Assembly (NCBI RefSeq): GCF_018991925.1
Contig: NW_024732384.1
Span: 270,001 to 334,000 of the forward strand
DNA: 64,000 nt
Direction of reading: 5' to 3'
Origin: Homarus americanus
Taxonomy: Eukaryota > Arthropoda > Malacostraca > Decapoda > Nephropidae
Every line of letters starts with the position of its first letter. Positions within the stretch are counted from its first letter, which is position 1. The notes under the pieces are model-generated. The model saw only the letters and a program-made list of their open reading frames with translations, was not told the origin of the DNA and searched no databases. This document shows, in pieces, positions 1 to 12,400 of the stretch. A program made the position numbers and the translations under genes.

Positions 1-62
1 GGTCAACCCCAAGCTGAGGGAGTGAGAGGGAGATAAGGGGACGACGAGAGGGAAGGGATGAG

Positions 63-66
<4 letters not shown>

Positions 67-107
<41 letters not shown>
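67..107. repeat. (GT)n microsatellite
   Basis: Pure GT run. Confidence 0.95.
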
Positions 108-108
<1 letters not shown>

Positions 109-396
109 CTGTTGTAAAATACCCCTCGATTAGTTTTACGTTATTAAAACCAGCCTGACCACATCCTGTCTTCACTGTACTGTATCGGGGCGTTGTAGAT
201 TGTGTGGTAGGTGGTGGTGATTGGGTAGGTGGTGGTGGTGGTTATGCTGGTTAGGTTGTTGTAATAACTTGTATTTTGTTTTGGTACTTAAGACAAGGGT
301 TAATAGGGGTGATGACGCAGTGCTTGTTACATCTCCACAGGTTGAGTCTCTGGCATCTCCAGAACCGGGAACAGGTGTCTTACCCCTGAGTACCAT

Positions 397-1098
397 GACT
401 TAACCTCTGAGTACGGTGACCTAACCCTAGAGTACGGTGACTTAACCCTCTGAGTATGGTGACCCAACTTGAGTACCATGACTTAACCCTCTGAGTACGG
501 TGACCTAACCCTAGAGTACGATGACTTAACCCTCTGAGTACGTGACCTAACCCTAGAGTACGATGACTTAACCCTCTGAGTACGGTGACCTAACCCTAGA
601 GTACCATGACTTAACCTCTGAGTACGGTGACCTAACCCCTAGAGTACCATGACTTAACCCTCTGAGTACAGTGACTCAACCCCTAGAGTACGATGACTTA
701 ACCCCTAGAGTACGGTGACCTAACCCTAGAGTACGATGACTAAACCTCTGAGTGCAGTGACCTAACCCTAGAGCATGATGACTTAACCCTCTGAGTACGG
801 CGGATCAACCCCTTGAGTACGATGACTTAACCTCTGAGTACGGTGGACCTAACCCCAGGTACGATGACTTAACCCTGAGTACGGTGACCAACCCTTAGAG
901 TATGATGACTTAACCCCTGAGTACGGTGACCTAACCCTAGAGTACGATGACTTAACCCTCTGAGTACGGTGACCTAACCCCAGAGTTCATGACTTAACCC
1001 TCTGAGTACGGTGACCTAACCCTAGAGTACGATGACAACCCCTCTGAGTACGGTGGACCTAACCCTAGAGTACGATGACTTAACCCTCTGAGTACGGT
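397..1098. repeat. 0.7-kb minisatellite, unit about 43 bp
   Basis: The unit joins two similar halves, GTGACCTAACCCTAGAGTAC and GATGACTTAACCCTCTGAGTACG. About 16 copies. The CTAACCC/TTAACCC core resembles the interspersed arthropod CCTAA motif. Confidence 0.9.
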
Positions 1099-1140
1099 TG
1101 AACTTTTGTTTTGCCTATGTAACCTAGCCTAACCTAATCG

Positions 1141-1384
1141 TCTACTTTTATTATTTTCTCCTCCTCCCCTTTCTTCACCACTTATTTTTCTTTCTTCCTC
1201 CTCTTCTTCCTGTTCCTTTCCTGTTCCTCCAACTCCTCTTCCTTCCTGTTCTTTTCTTCCTGGTCCTCCTTCCTCCTGGTTCTCTTCCTCTTCTTCCTGT
1301 TCCTCCTCCCTCCTGTCTTCCTGTTCCTCTTTCCTGGTCCTCCTCCTCCTGGTTCTCTTCCTGGTCTCCTCCTCCTTTCCTTTC
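1141..1384. repeat. Polypyrimidine tract
   Basis: CCTCCTCTTCCTGTTCCTTT-type irregular repeats. Confidence 0.8.
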
Positions 1385-1466
1385 ACTAGTGCCGACAGGA
1401 TCTCAGGCTTTGTGTGTGCAGCAGGCAGTTAGGTGAGCAGGTCCACGTGCTGCCGTCTGCATCATC

Positions 1467-1470
<4 letters not shown>

Positions 1471-1497
<27 letters not shown>

Positions 1498-1506
1498 CTT
1501 CTTCCT
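1471..1506. repeat. (TTC)n microsatellite
   Basis: About 11 pure TTC triplets, an A-free GAA/TTC run. Confidence 0.95.
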
Positions 1507-1608
1507 CCAATATGCACGAGAGGGGTGTGTGTGGGCGTGGTCCCCGTCAGGCAGGTTTTGGAGACCAGGTGTGTGTCACTGTCTAGATGCTGTCGCTTTG
1601 TTTGCAGG

Positions 1609-2103
1609 TAGTAGTGGTGTTGGCAGGTGGTGGTGGTAGTAGTAGTGTTGGCAGATGGTGGTGGTGGCAGGTGGTAGTAGCAGGTGGTGGTGTTACATGT
1701 AAGGTGGTGGTGGTAGTAGTGTTGGGCAGGTGGTGGTGGTAGTAGTGTTGGCATGGTGGTAGTAGTAGTGTTGGCGGGTGGTGGGGTGGTAGTAGTAGTA
1801 GGTGGGGTAGTGTTGGCAGGTGGTGGTGGTAGTAGTGTTGTTCAGGTAGTGGGTGGTGGTAGTAGTGTTGGCAGGTGGTGGTGGTAGTGGTGTTGGCAGG
1901 TGGTGGTAGTAGTGTTGGCAGGTGGTGGTGGTGTTGGCAGGTGGTAGTAGTTGGCAGCAGGTGGTGGTGGTAGGTGTTGGCGGGTGGTGGTGGTAGTAGT
2001 GTTGGCAGGTGGTGGTGGTAGTAGGGGTGGTGTTGGAGGTGGTGGTGGTGGTAGTGTTGGCAGGGTGGTGGGGGTGGTAGTAGTTGGCAGGTGGTGGTGG
2101 TAG
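1609..2103. repeat. GGT/AGT-rich minisatellite, unit GGTGGTGGTAGTAGTGTTGGCA
   Basis: About 22-bp units with many indels. Confidence 0.88.
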
Positions 2104-2164
2104 GGTGACCTTGGTTGTCAACACACAAGTTGGCACAACCTACTACAATGTGATTATGTAAAGT

Positions 2165-2242
<78 letters not shown>
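2165..2242. repeat. (CT)n microsatellite, followed by pyrimidine-rich DNA to 2580
   Basis: Nearly pure CT run; 2250-2580 is TCC-rich without a gene. Confidence 0.95.
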
Positions 2243-2245
<3 letters not shown>

Positions 2246-2607
2246 TCTGTTCTTTTAAGCTGACTCGTCTTCGTCATGTTTATCTTCACCTCCTGTTCCT
2301 CCTAATTAACTACTCGTCTTCTTCCTCCTAGTTTTCTCCCCTCCTCTTCCTCCCACTTATCTTCTTCTCCTCTTCCTCCTCTCCATAGCCACTGACTCTT
2401 CATTTTCATATCCTCGTCTCTTTTCTCATTCATCTGTCCTCCTCCTCTCCTTCCTCCTCGTGCCTCTTTTCTCCCTCCTTCATTTCCTCCTCTGTTCCTT
2501 CTTCTTTCCTCTCTGTACCTCCTCCTTCATCCCCCTTCTCCCTCCTCCCATTCTTCACCTCTCCTCCTTCGTACCTGTAATCTACACCGTGTAGTTACAC
2601 TCCCAGT

Positions 2608-3935
2608 ACACCTGAGACAACCTGAGAGCCTACCCTCACCTGAGACAACCTGAGGCCTACCCCTCACCTGAGACAACCTGAGAGCCTACCCCTTACCTGG
2701 GAACCTGAGAGCCTACCCCTCACCTGGGACAGCCTGAGCCTACCCTCACCTGAGACAACCTGAGAGCCTACCCCTCACCTGGGAGACAACCTGAGAGCCT
2801 ACCCCCCCTGAGACAGCCTGAGGCCTACCCTCACCTGGGGACAACCTGAGAGCCTACCCCTCACCCTGAGACAACCTGAGAGCCTACCCCTTACCTGAGA
2901 CAACCTGAGGCCTACCCCTCCTGGGACAACCTGAGCCTACCCCTCACCTGAGACAACCTGAGGCCTTACCCCTCACCTGGGACAACCTGAGGCCTACCCT
3001 CACCTGGGACAACCTGAGAGCCTACCCCTCACCTGAGACAGCCCTGAGCCTACCCCTTACCTGAGACAACCTGAAGCTACCCTTACCTGGGGACTACCTG
3101 AGGCCTACCCTCCCCTGAGACAACTTGAGAGCCTACCCCTCACCTGGAGACAACCTGAGAGCCTGCCCTTACCTGAGACAACCTGAGGGCTACCCCTTCC
3201 GGACACCTGAGCCTACCTCACCTGGGACCTGAGAGCCTACCCCTCACCTGAGACAACGAGAGCCTACCCCTCACCTGGGAGACAACTGAGAGCCTACCCC
3301 ACCTGAGACAACCTGAGAGCCTACCCCTCACCTGAGACAACCTGAGAGCCTACCCCTTACCTGGAGACAACCTGAGAGCCTGCCCTTACCTGAGACAACC
3401 AGGGGCCCTGCCCTCACCTGGGACAGCCTGAGACCTACCCCTCCTGGGGACAGCCTGAGACTACCCTCACCTGGGACAACCTGAGGCCTACCCCTCCTGG
3501 GACAACCTGAGGCCTGCCCTTACCTGAGACAGCCTGAGAGCCTACCCCTTACCTGAGACTACCTGAGAGCCTACCCCTCACCTGAGACAGCGAGAGCCTA
3601 CCCCTCACCTGGGAGACAACCTGAGGAGCCTACCCTTACCTGGGGACAACCTGAGAGCCTACCCTTACCTGAGACAACCTGAGGCCCTACCCTCACCTGA
3701 GACAGCCTGAGAGCCTACCCCTCCTGAGGACAACGAGAGCCTACCCCTCACCTGGAGACAACGAGAGCCTACCCCTCACCTGAGACAACCTTGAGCCTAC
3801 CCCTTACCTGAGACAACCTGAGGCCTACCCTTACCTGAGACAACTGAGAGCCTACCCCTCACCTGAGACAACCTGAGCCTACCCCTTACCTGAGACAACC
3901 TGAGAGCCTACCGAGACAACCTGAGAGCCTACCTG
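2608..3935. repeat. 1.3-kb minisatellite, unit CCTGAGACAACCTGAGAGCCTACCCCTCA
   Basis: About 45 copies of a roughly 29-bp unit, with GGGAC and GCC variants and many small deletions. Confidence 0.92.
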
Positions 3936-4091
3936 GGGCTAATTACTAGGTGTTATGCTGACGTGTAGTGAAAGTAAGATTATCCAACGGAAGAAAGGAT
4001 TAATATATACGTAATAACAGGAGAAAGTTGCCCTCGTGAAAGCATTGAAATTTATGGTGTTAAAGTGTGTCTGGTTCTGGGTGCTAGAGTG

Positions 4092-4273
4092 GACTAACCT
4101 AACCCTAACTAACCTAACCTAACCTAACCTAACTGTTGGCCTGTGTTGTTGTTTGTTTATTGTTGTTACTATTGTTGTTGTTTGCAGTAAGCTAGCAGTG
4201 GTGGTAGTTTGGTAAGTATAGGTTAGGTAACTAGGCTGGGTTAGGTTAGGTTAGGTTAGGCTAGGTTAGGATG
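4092..4273. repeat. CCTAA tract and facing TTAGG tract
   Basis: CCTAACCTAACCTAACCTAA (about 4095-4132) faces GGTTAGGTTAGGTTAGGCTA (about 4238-4273) across about 105 bp of TG-rich DNA, so the two could pair. Confidence 0.85.
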
Positions 4274-4374
4274 ATTAGGTTGAGTTAGGCTGGCAGTGGT
4301 GGTGATGTTGGGTGAGGCCTTGTTTATATCTCTTAAGTTCATTATTATGCTTGTAATTATATATACTCCTCCCT

Positions 4375-4530
4375 CCATCTACCTCCCCTCCCCCTCCTTC
4401 CTCTACCCCTTCTCTTTCCCCATCTTCCCCTCCCACCCACCTCTCCCCCCCCACCCACCTCCTCTTCCTCCCACCCTCCCCATCTTCCTCCACCCACCCC
4501 CCCCACCTCCCCCCATCCCACCCCATCATT
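4375..4530. repeat. C-rich polypyrimidine tract
   Basis: CCACCTCCCC-type irregular repeats; no gene. Confidence 0.8.
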
Positions 4531-4555
4531 TTAGTAGAATTTTGTTATTGAAACA

Positions 4556-4640
4556 TCATTTAGCCAGAGGAACACAGATACAGAGTGGATAGCATGGTGG
4601 TAGTAGAGCGTATGAGAGTGCTACCACAGTTATCACTCCC
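4556..4640 (-). mobile_element. Family C retrotransposon 3' UTR, short internally deleted copy
   Basis: CAGATACAGAGTGGATAGCATGGTGGTAGTA and TACCACAGTTATCACT match the two ends of the UTR at 54.3 and 59.1 kb, with the middle missing. Confidence 0.6.
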
Positions 4641-4715
4641 GAAGACAAGTGTCGTGAGATAATGAGAGAGAGAGAGAGAGTTAAAAGCGATACACTAACA
4701 CTGGACTCTTTAACA

Positions 4716-4812
4716 GCGTGACACTTAAACCAGCGTGACACTTAAACCAGCGGGACACTTAAGCCAGCGTGACACTTAAACCTGCGTGACACTTAAGCCT
4801 GCGTGACACTTA
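4716..4812. repeat. Short tandem repeat, unit AGCGTGACACTTAAACC
   Basis: About five units of 19-22 bp. Confidence 0.8.
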
Positions 4813-5095
4813 GGAGAGAAGACACTTACCTTAGGCGCTTGAGGAGGCTCTTAGACACTGTTGCAGGTAAATTCTTGGACCTGGTCAGGGTATTGTGCCT
4901 GACGAGAGAGAGATGAAATTGACAACTGGTGGTGAGTTATGGGAACAGTGGTGTGTACTGTTAACTCACCCTCCCCTCCTCCGCTCCTTGCTCCTCCTCC
5001 CTCACCTCCCTCACCCGTCAACACCTCTCCTCCCTTGAGGGTGAGAGGGAGGAAGAGTGAGGAAGTGGGTTCTGATGTGGGCCTTTTTCTTCTGG

Positions 5096-5215
5096 GTCGT
5101 GTGGGTAGTGGGGGTTGGTGGTGTGGATGGAGTAGTGTGGATGGTGGTGGGGGGGTGGGTGGTGTGGATGGGTGGTGTGGATGGTAGTGTGGATGGTGGT
5201 GTGGATGGTGGTAGG
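5096..5215. repeat. GGTGTGGATGGTGGT repeats
   Basis: Irregular G/T-rich units. Confidence 0.8.
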
Positions 5216-5465
5216 AATGTCAAGCTATTTCGTTTTATTGTCTGTGAGATCCAGCTGGAGACCTTGTGTGTCAGGACCTGTCTGTAGAAGGGAGGGAGGG
5301 GAGGTGACGACGGAGTACTGCAGGAAGGAGGAGGAAGAAGAGGGGGAAGAGGGGAGGAGGAGGAAGGAAGAAGGAAGAGGAGGTGGTGGTGGTTCACTGG
5401 TATTCAATAAGGATCGAACTTTTTAGTGTCTACTGTAGGTCCAGGTTCTAAGTTCTAAGTAATGT

Positions 5466-5468
<3 letters not shown>

Positions 5469-5514
<46 letters not shown>
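5469..5514. repeat. (GT)n microsatellite
   Basis: Pure GT run. Confidence 0.95.
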
Positions 5515-5516
<2 letters not shown>

Positions 5517-5869
5517 TAGCTTAAATTATGAGATTACACGCATTCTCACCGTCTCCAGTTACGAGGAAAATTTAACGTGAGACTTTTAAAGAGAATCCGG
5601 TTCCAAGGGTTAAGTTAGGTTTGTTTTGGTTAGGTTTGGTTTGTTTGGCTCGGTTAAGTTAAGTTAGATTTGGCCTATGCTTGGTCAGGTCAGGTCAGGT
5701 CAGGTCAGGTCCTCCTCTCCTTAACTTACCTCAACTGGCACTTCACCTGACGTCAATTCCAAGGGGGGAGGAGGAGGGTGTTCCGTCAGCTACCATGCCC
5801 CCCTCCCTAACTATCTTACAACCTCTGATCAACCAATTTTGTCCCCCTAACCACCATCAGTAGTGACAG

Positions 5870-6590
5870 AGCTTAGCCAGATCACCACGACCCAGTGGGG
5901 GGGGTTGTTCAATGAATCTACTGAACACCTCTGTAGCCTCCCCCATTCTCCCCTAAGTATTTAAGGGATTTAGGACAAACCTCTTCTTGTTGTTTTTGGG
6001 TATACGCCTTGCCTGCCCTTGATTTGGGTGTTGTATTACGTCCTCTTCACCCGGTTTCCCAAGGCCCTGTCTCCCTTCCTGTCTGGGATTTAGGACCTTC
6101 CCCTCCCCTCTCTCCTTTAGGACCCTTGCCTCTCCTTCTTTTCTTTAGGACTCTTCCCTCCTCTCTCTAATCTTGTGAGACTCTTCCTCCTCTGTCCTCT
6201 TTCCTGTGAGACATAGCCCCCCCTCCTTTAATTTTTAGGTCAGTACTGAAACGGTCTCTTAGGTAGAGATCATTTTAAGACAAGGGACTCACTCTTATAG
6301 GGTCTGTGGGACCGTCGGGAGCCGCACCCCGCCCCTGAGGACCATTTAACGACACAGCCTCTCTTTCATGGTGCTGGTCCTTGACTCTCTCAGGTGACGT
6401 GATGTATTAGTGGTATTATTGTTGTTATTGTTGTTTTATTATTATTGTTTAATATTTATTTTATTGTTTTATTGAGGTTGTTGCTGTTATTAATTTATTT
6501 GTATTATTGTAATTATTATTAGAAGTAATATACAACGCCATCTCTCTCTTTAGTTGGCATATATCCATTATTTTCTTCGCCTTTCATTCT
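5870..6590. other. No gene recognised
   Basis: TCC-rich DNA with TTTAGGAC/CTTCCTC reiterations (6080-6240), then an AT-rich TTATTG stretch (6410-6530). No coding or RNA signal seen. Confidence 0.4.
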
Positions 6591-6939
6591 CATCTTCCAC
6601 TGTATGGGAGGTGGGGTGTGAAATGAGGAGGGATATAGAGAGACAGAGGGTGTGAGTGTAGAGATTCTTGGGAGGGATGAGGTGGGGGTGTCAGGTTCTC
6701 TTTAGTACCTGTGGGGCAGAGACGACTCTGGGAACTACTATGCTGGCGCCCACCACCCCTGCAAGCCCACCCAGCCCACCCACCCTGCCCTTTTTTTATC
6801 ATTCTGGGGAAAGGGTGGCGTCTTTAAGTGTCTTTGGAGCAGCCAAATATTTAACCAGATATTATAAATTTTTTAATAGTGTGATGGCCCTGAGAGGAGT
6901 GGGTGTGGGGGCTTGGGGCATGTAGGACAGGTCTCTATC

Positions 6940-7290
6940 ATCCTCTCCCTTCCTTATTTCACCCTCCCCTTTCCTTATTTCACCCTCCCCTTTCCTTATT
7001 TCACCCTCCCCTTTCCTTATTTCACCCTCCCCTTTCCTTATTTCACCCTCCCCTTTCCTTATTTCACCTCCTTTCCTTATTTCCTTCCCCCCTTTCTATT
7101 TCCTCCCCCTTTCCTCCACTTCACCCCTCCTTTCCTTGTATTTCCCACCCTCCTTTCCTTGTTCACCTCCCCCTTCCTCCATCCTCCCCCCCCTTTCCTC
7201 ACTTCCTCCCCTTTCCTCCTTCCTCCCCCCCCCTTTCTCCACTTCCTCCCCTTTCCTCACTTCACCCCTTCCCTCCCTCACCTTCCTTAT
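6940..7290. repeat. Pyrimidine minisatellite, unit TTATTTCACCCTCCCCTTTCC
   Basis: Five to six almost perfect 21-bp units (6950-7060), then degraded units. The 21-bp period keeps frames open, but it is non-coding. Confidence 0.9.
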
Positions 7291-7317
7291 GTGGATAAAT
7301 TGTACCTTGGACGTATG

Positions 7318-7436
7318 GATAGATAGATAGAGACATTGATGATAACAGAGACAGACAGACAGACACAGAACCAGACAGACAGTAGACAGACATACAGACA
7401 TACAGACAGACAGACAGACAGGCATACAGACATGCT
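7318..7436. repeat. (GATA)/(GACA)n microsatellites
   Basis: ATAGATAGATAG followed by GACAGACAGACA tetranucleotides. Confidence 0.9.
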
Positions 7437-7444
7437 CACTCACT

Positions 7445-7620
7445 AAGTGCTTCTCACAGCTGTCACACCATTCAGCTCACCCCCTCACACCCACCCCCCC
7501 ACACACCCACCACACACCCCCATACCCCCCCCTCACTCCCCACTCTCCCACCACCACCACCCCCCCTCTCCCACCACCACCCACTTTACCCCACACACAT
7601 CACACACTCCACCACCAGCT
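7445..7620. repeat. CACC-rich tract
   Basis: CCACC/CACAC low complexity. Confidence 0.8.
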
Positions 7621-7869
7621 TACACTTACCAGATAAAGCAGCACTAACAAGGGCTTCAGTAGCTCCCACACGACGCTGCTTCACTAACTGTACAAGGGAT
7701 CCAATCCGATTGTCCACTTGGTCCAATAACAGGTTTAAAGAGATCCGATCCTGGTCTATAAACTCGCCGTCAGGAGGTGCTGCTGTATATCCCGGAGGAG
7801 GAGGGGCGACTGTATTAAAAATGGCCGGCAGAGATGGCGGCTATGTTGTTATTCTTAACTTAAAACGGG

Positions 7870-7877
<8 letters not shown>

Positions 7878-7906
<29 letters not shown>
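7878..7906. repeat. (CT)n microsatellite
   Basis: Pure CT run. Confidence 0.95.
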
Positions 7907-7909
<3 letters not shown>

Positions 7910-8059
7910 GTCGAGATCTTGTCGGGGTGTTAAGAGGTTAGCGGGTAGGTCTTATTAAGGTTCGTCTGTGGTCTTAATCCTTCAGCTACTTTGATCTCTT
8001 GAAGTTCTGCACGACCAAAGTTTTATTTTTTATTATTATTATTATTTTATTGGGGGGAG

Positions 8060-8132
8060 GGGGCTGGGTTAGGTTAGGTTGAGCTAGGCTGTGCTAGGTT
8101 GGGCTGGGTTAGACTAGGCTTGGTTGGGTTAG
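8060..8132. repeat. TTAGG-like tract
   Basis: GGTTAGGTTAGGTTGAGCTA and degenerate neighbours. Confidence 0.75.
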
Positions 8133-8238
8133 GAAATGTAGGGGAAGGAAGAGGAAGGAGGTGGTGTAGGAGTGACGCAGCAGGCGAGGCAGTAGGAGGA
8201 GGATGGCAGGTTTAACTAATGAAACATTCACGTGGTCC

Positions 8239-9010
8239 CTGCCTCACACCACCTACTACCACCACCACCACCTACAACCTACTATCACCTACCACCACCT
8301 ACTACCACCACCACCACCTGCTACCACCACCACCTACGACCACCACCACCACCTACGACCACCACCACCACCTACGACCACCACCACCACCTGCGACCAC
8401 CACCACCACCTGAGCCACCACCACCACCTACGACCACCACCACCCACCGCCTACGACCACCACCACCACCTACGACCACCACCACCACCTACGACCACCA
8501 CCACCACCACCCACCGACCACCACCACCTGCGACCACCACCACCACCACCACGACCACCACCACCACCACCGATTACCACCACCACCACCGACCACCACC
8601 ACCACCTACCTGCACCACCTACCACCACCACCACCACCTACGACCACCACCACACCTACGACCACTGCCACCTACCACCACCACCACCACCTACCACCAC
8701 CACCACCACCACCTACGATACCACCACCACCTACGGCGACCACCACCACCTACGACCACCACCACCTGCGATACCACCACCACCTACGACCACCACGCAC
8801 ACTTCACGGTACACACACCACCTACGACCGCACCACCGCCACCACCACCTACCACACTACTACCTGCCACCACCTACCACCACCACCACCACCACCTACT
8901 ACCACCACCTACCACCACCACTACCTACCACCACCACCACCACCACCACCACCACCACCACCACCACCACCACCACCACCACCACCTACCACCACCTACC
9001 ACCACCACCC
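8239..9010. repeat. CCA-rich array, unit CTACGACCACCACCACCAC
   Basis: Units of 15-21 bp mixing (CCA)n with CTACGA. It ends in a pure (CCA)n run at about 8930-8985. Frames reading Pro/Thr/His are open throughout, which is compositional. Confidence 0.9.
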
Positions 9011-9479
9011 TTTCTTCCTCCTCCTTTCTCTCACTCTGTGTTTGTTTGCCTCGGGAGAGTAAAGGGGAAGGGAGGAGGCAGGCAGGAGGGAGGGCAGGCA
9101 GGGAGGAAGGAAGGGAAGGGGTCGCAGTGTGGAGAACCCACAAGTGGCGCGTGCAACACTTTGTTCCCTCTTCCACCTGCACTTCCCCTCCCCTCACTTC
9201 CCCCTTCCCCCACTCATTTACCTTCTCTCACATCTTCCTCCACTCTCTCTCTCTCTCACATCTTCCTCCACTCTCTCTCTCTCTCTCTCTGCGTGGATCA
9301 GTTTTTCCCTGTTCTAAATATACCTCTTCAAGGCTTCAGTAATATTCCACCACCTCTTCATCAGCGTGTGTACGAACATACTCTGTCGTCCACTTCACAG
9401 CCCCACTTGTGTGTTTCTTTCATCTCTGCGTCAAGTGGGTGGGTGTGGTGTTATACTTGCTGGCCAATATATATATATA

Positions 9480-12400
9480 TTTTTTTTTGTGATTACTAGG
9501 TTTTTGGTGTTTGTTGATGTTTTTGTTATTATTTTTGTTATTCTTTGTGTTTATATTATCGCTGTTGATGCTCATTTGTTATTCTTTGTGTTTATATTAT
9601 CGGTGTTGATGATCTTTTGTTATTCTTGTCGTCTATACCCCAGTCATTGTTACTTATCGTTGTTGATGTTCTACTGTTTTATGTTACCCCTGTCGTTTAT
9701 TTTGTTTTGTCATTGTTACTTATCGTTGTTGATGTTCTACTGTTTTATATTACCCTGTCGTTTATACTCCAGTCGGTGTTGATGTTCTTTTATTCTTGTC
9801 GTCTATACCCCAGTCATTGTTTACTTATCGTTGTTGATGTTCTACTGTTTTATGTTACCCCTGTCGTTTATACTCCAGTCGGTGTTGATGCTCTTTTGTT
9901 ATTCTTGTCGTCTATACCCCAGTCATTGTTACTTATCGTTGTTGATGTTCTACTGTTTTATATTACCCTGTCGTTTATACTCAGTCGGTGTTGATGCTCT
10001 TTTGTTATTCTTGTCGTCTATACCTCCGTCATTGTTTGATGCTCTTTTTATTCTTGTCGTCTATTCGTCATTTTACTTATCATTTGTTTCTACTGTTTTA
10101 TGTTACCTGTCGTTTATACTCCAGTCGGTGTTGATGCTCTTTGTTATTCTTGTCGTCTTATACCCCAGTCATTGTTACTTATCGTTGTTGATGTTCTACT
10201 GTTTTATATTACCCCTGTCGTTTATACTCCAGTCGGTGTTGATGCTCTTTTGTTATTCTTGTCGTCTATACTCATTTTACTTATCGTTGTTGATGTTCTT
10301 TTGTTTATGTTACCTGTCGTTTATACTCAGTCGGTGTTGATGCTCTTTGTTATTCTTGTCGTCTATACCTCAGTCATTGTTACTTATCGATGTTGATGTC
10401 TTTTTTATTCTTGTCTCCTCCGTCATTGTTACTTATCGATGTTGATATTCCTACTGTTTTATGTTACCTGTCGTTTATACTCCAGTCGGTGTTGATGCTC
10501 TTTTGTTATTCTTGTCGTCTATACCTCCGTCATTATTTACTTATCGTTGTTGATGTTCTGTTTTATATGCCTGTCGTTTTATACTCCAGTCAGTGTTGAT
10601 GCTCTTTTATTATTCTTGTCGTCTATACTCGTCATTGTTACTTATCGTGTTGATGTTCTACTGTTTTATGCCCTGTCGTTTATCTCCAGTCGGTGTTGAT
10701 GCTCTTTTGTTATTCTTGTCGTCTATATCCGTCATTGTACTTATCGTTGTTGATGTTCTTTGTTTTTATATTTACCCTGTCGTTTATCTCCAGTCGGTGT
10801 TGATGTTCTTTTATTCTTGTCGTCTATACAGTCATTGTTACTTATCGTTGTTGATGTTCTACTGTTTTATCTTGCCTGTCGTTTATCTCAGTCGGTGTTG
10901 ATGTTCTTTTTTTATTCTTTTCGTCTATACCTCCGTCATTGTTACTTAGTTGTTGATGATCTTTTGTTATTCTTGTCGTCTATACCCCAGTCATTGTTAC
11001 TTATCGTTGTTGATGTTCTACTGTTTTATGTTACCCCTGTCGTTTATACTCCAGTCAGTGTTGATGCTCTTTTGTTATTCTTGTCGTCTATACCCCAGTC
11101 ATTGTTACTTATCGTTGTTGATGTTCTACTGTTTTATGTTACCCCTGTCGTTTATACTCCAGTCAGTGTTGATGCTCTTTTGTTATTCTTGTCGTCTATA
11201 CCCCAGTCATTGTTACTTATCGTTGTTGATGTTCTACTGTTTTATGTTACCCCTGTCGTTTATACTCCAGTCGGTGTTGATGTTCTTTTGTTATTCTTGT
11301 CGTCTATACCTCCGTCATTGTTACTTATCGTTGTTGATGTTCTTTTGTTTTATGTTACCCCTGTCGTTTATACTCCAGTCAGTGTTGATGCTCTTTTGTT
11401 ATTCTTGTCGTCTATACCCCAGTCATTGTTACTTATCGTTGTTGATGCTCTTTTGTTATTCTTGTCGTCTATACCTCCGTCATTGTTACTTATCGTTGTT
11501 GATGTTCTACTGTTTTATGTTACCCCTGTCGTTTATACTCCAGTCGGTGTTGATGCTCTTTTGTTATTCTTGTCGTCTATACCCAGTCATTGTTACTTAT
11601 CGTTGTTGATGTTCTTTTGTTATTCTTGTCGTCTATACCTCCGTCATTGTTACTTATCGTTGTTGATGTTCTACTGTTTTATGTTACCCCTGTCGTTTAT
11701 ACTCCAGTCGGTGTTGATGCTCTTTTGTTATTCTTGTCGTCTATACCTCAGTCATTGTTACTTATCGTTGTTGATGTTCTACTGTTTTATGTTACTCCTG
11801 TCGTTTATACTCCAGTCGGTGTTGATGCTCTTTTGTTATTCTTGTCGTCTATACCTCCGTCATTGTTACTTATCGATGTTGATGATCTTTTGTTATTCTT
11901 GTCGTCTATACCTCCGTCATTGTTACTTATCGTTGTTGATGTTCTACTGTTTTATGTTACCCCTGTCGTTTATACTCCAGTCGGTGTTGATGCTCTTTTG
12001 TTATTCTTGTCGTCTATACCTCCGTCATTGTTTATCGTTGATGTTCTCCTGTTTATATTTTCATCGTTTATACTCCGTCGGTGTTGTTGCTCTTTGTTAT
12101 TCTTGTCATCCTATACCTCCGTCATTATTACTTATCGTTGTTGATGTTCTACTGTTTTATGTTACCCCTGTACGTTTTATACTCAGTCGGTGTTGATGCT
12201 CTTTTGTTATTCTTGTCATTATACAGTCATTACTTATCGTTGTTGATGTTCTGCTGTTTTGTATTACCCCTGTCGTTTTATCTCCAGTCAGTGTTGGTCG
12301 CTCTTTTGTTATTCTTGTCGTCTATACCCCAGTCATTATTTTTATCGTTGTTGATGTTCTACTGTTTATGTTACCTGTCGTTTATACTCCCAGTCGGTGT

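Noticed and set aside
8203..9342. 379-codon Thr/His/Pro-rich frame
   Set aside because: CCA-repeat composition; no homology or splice context.
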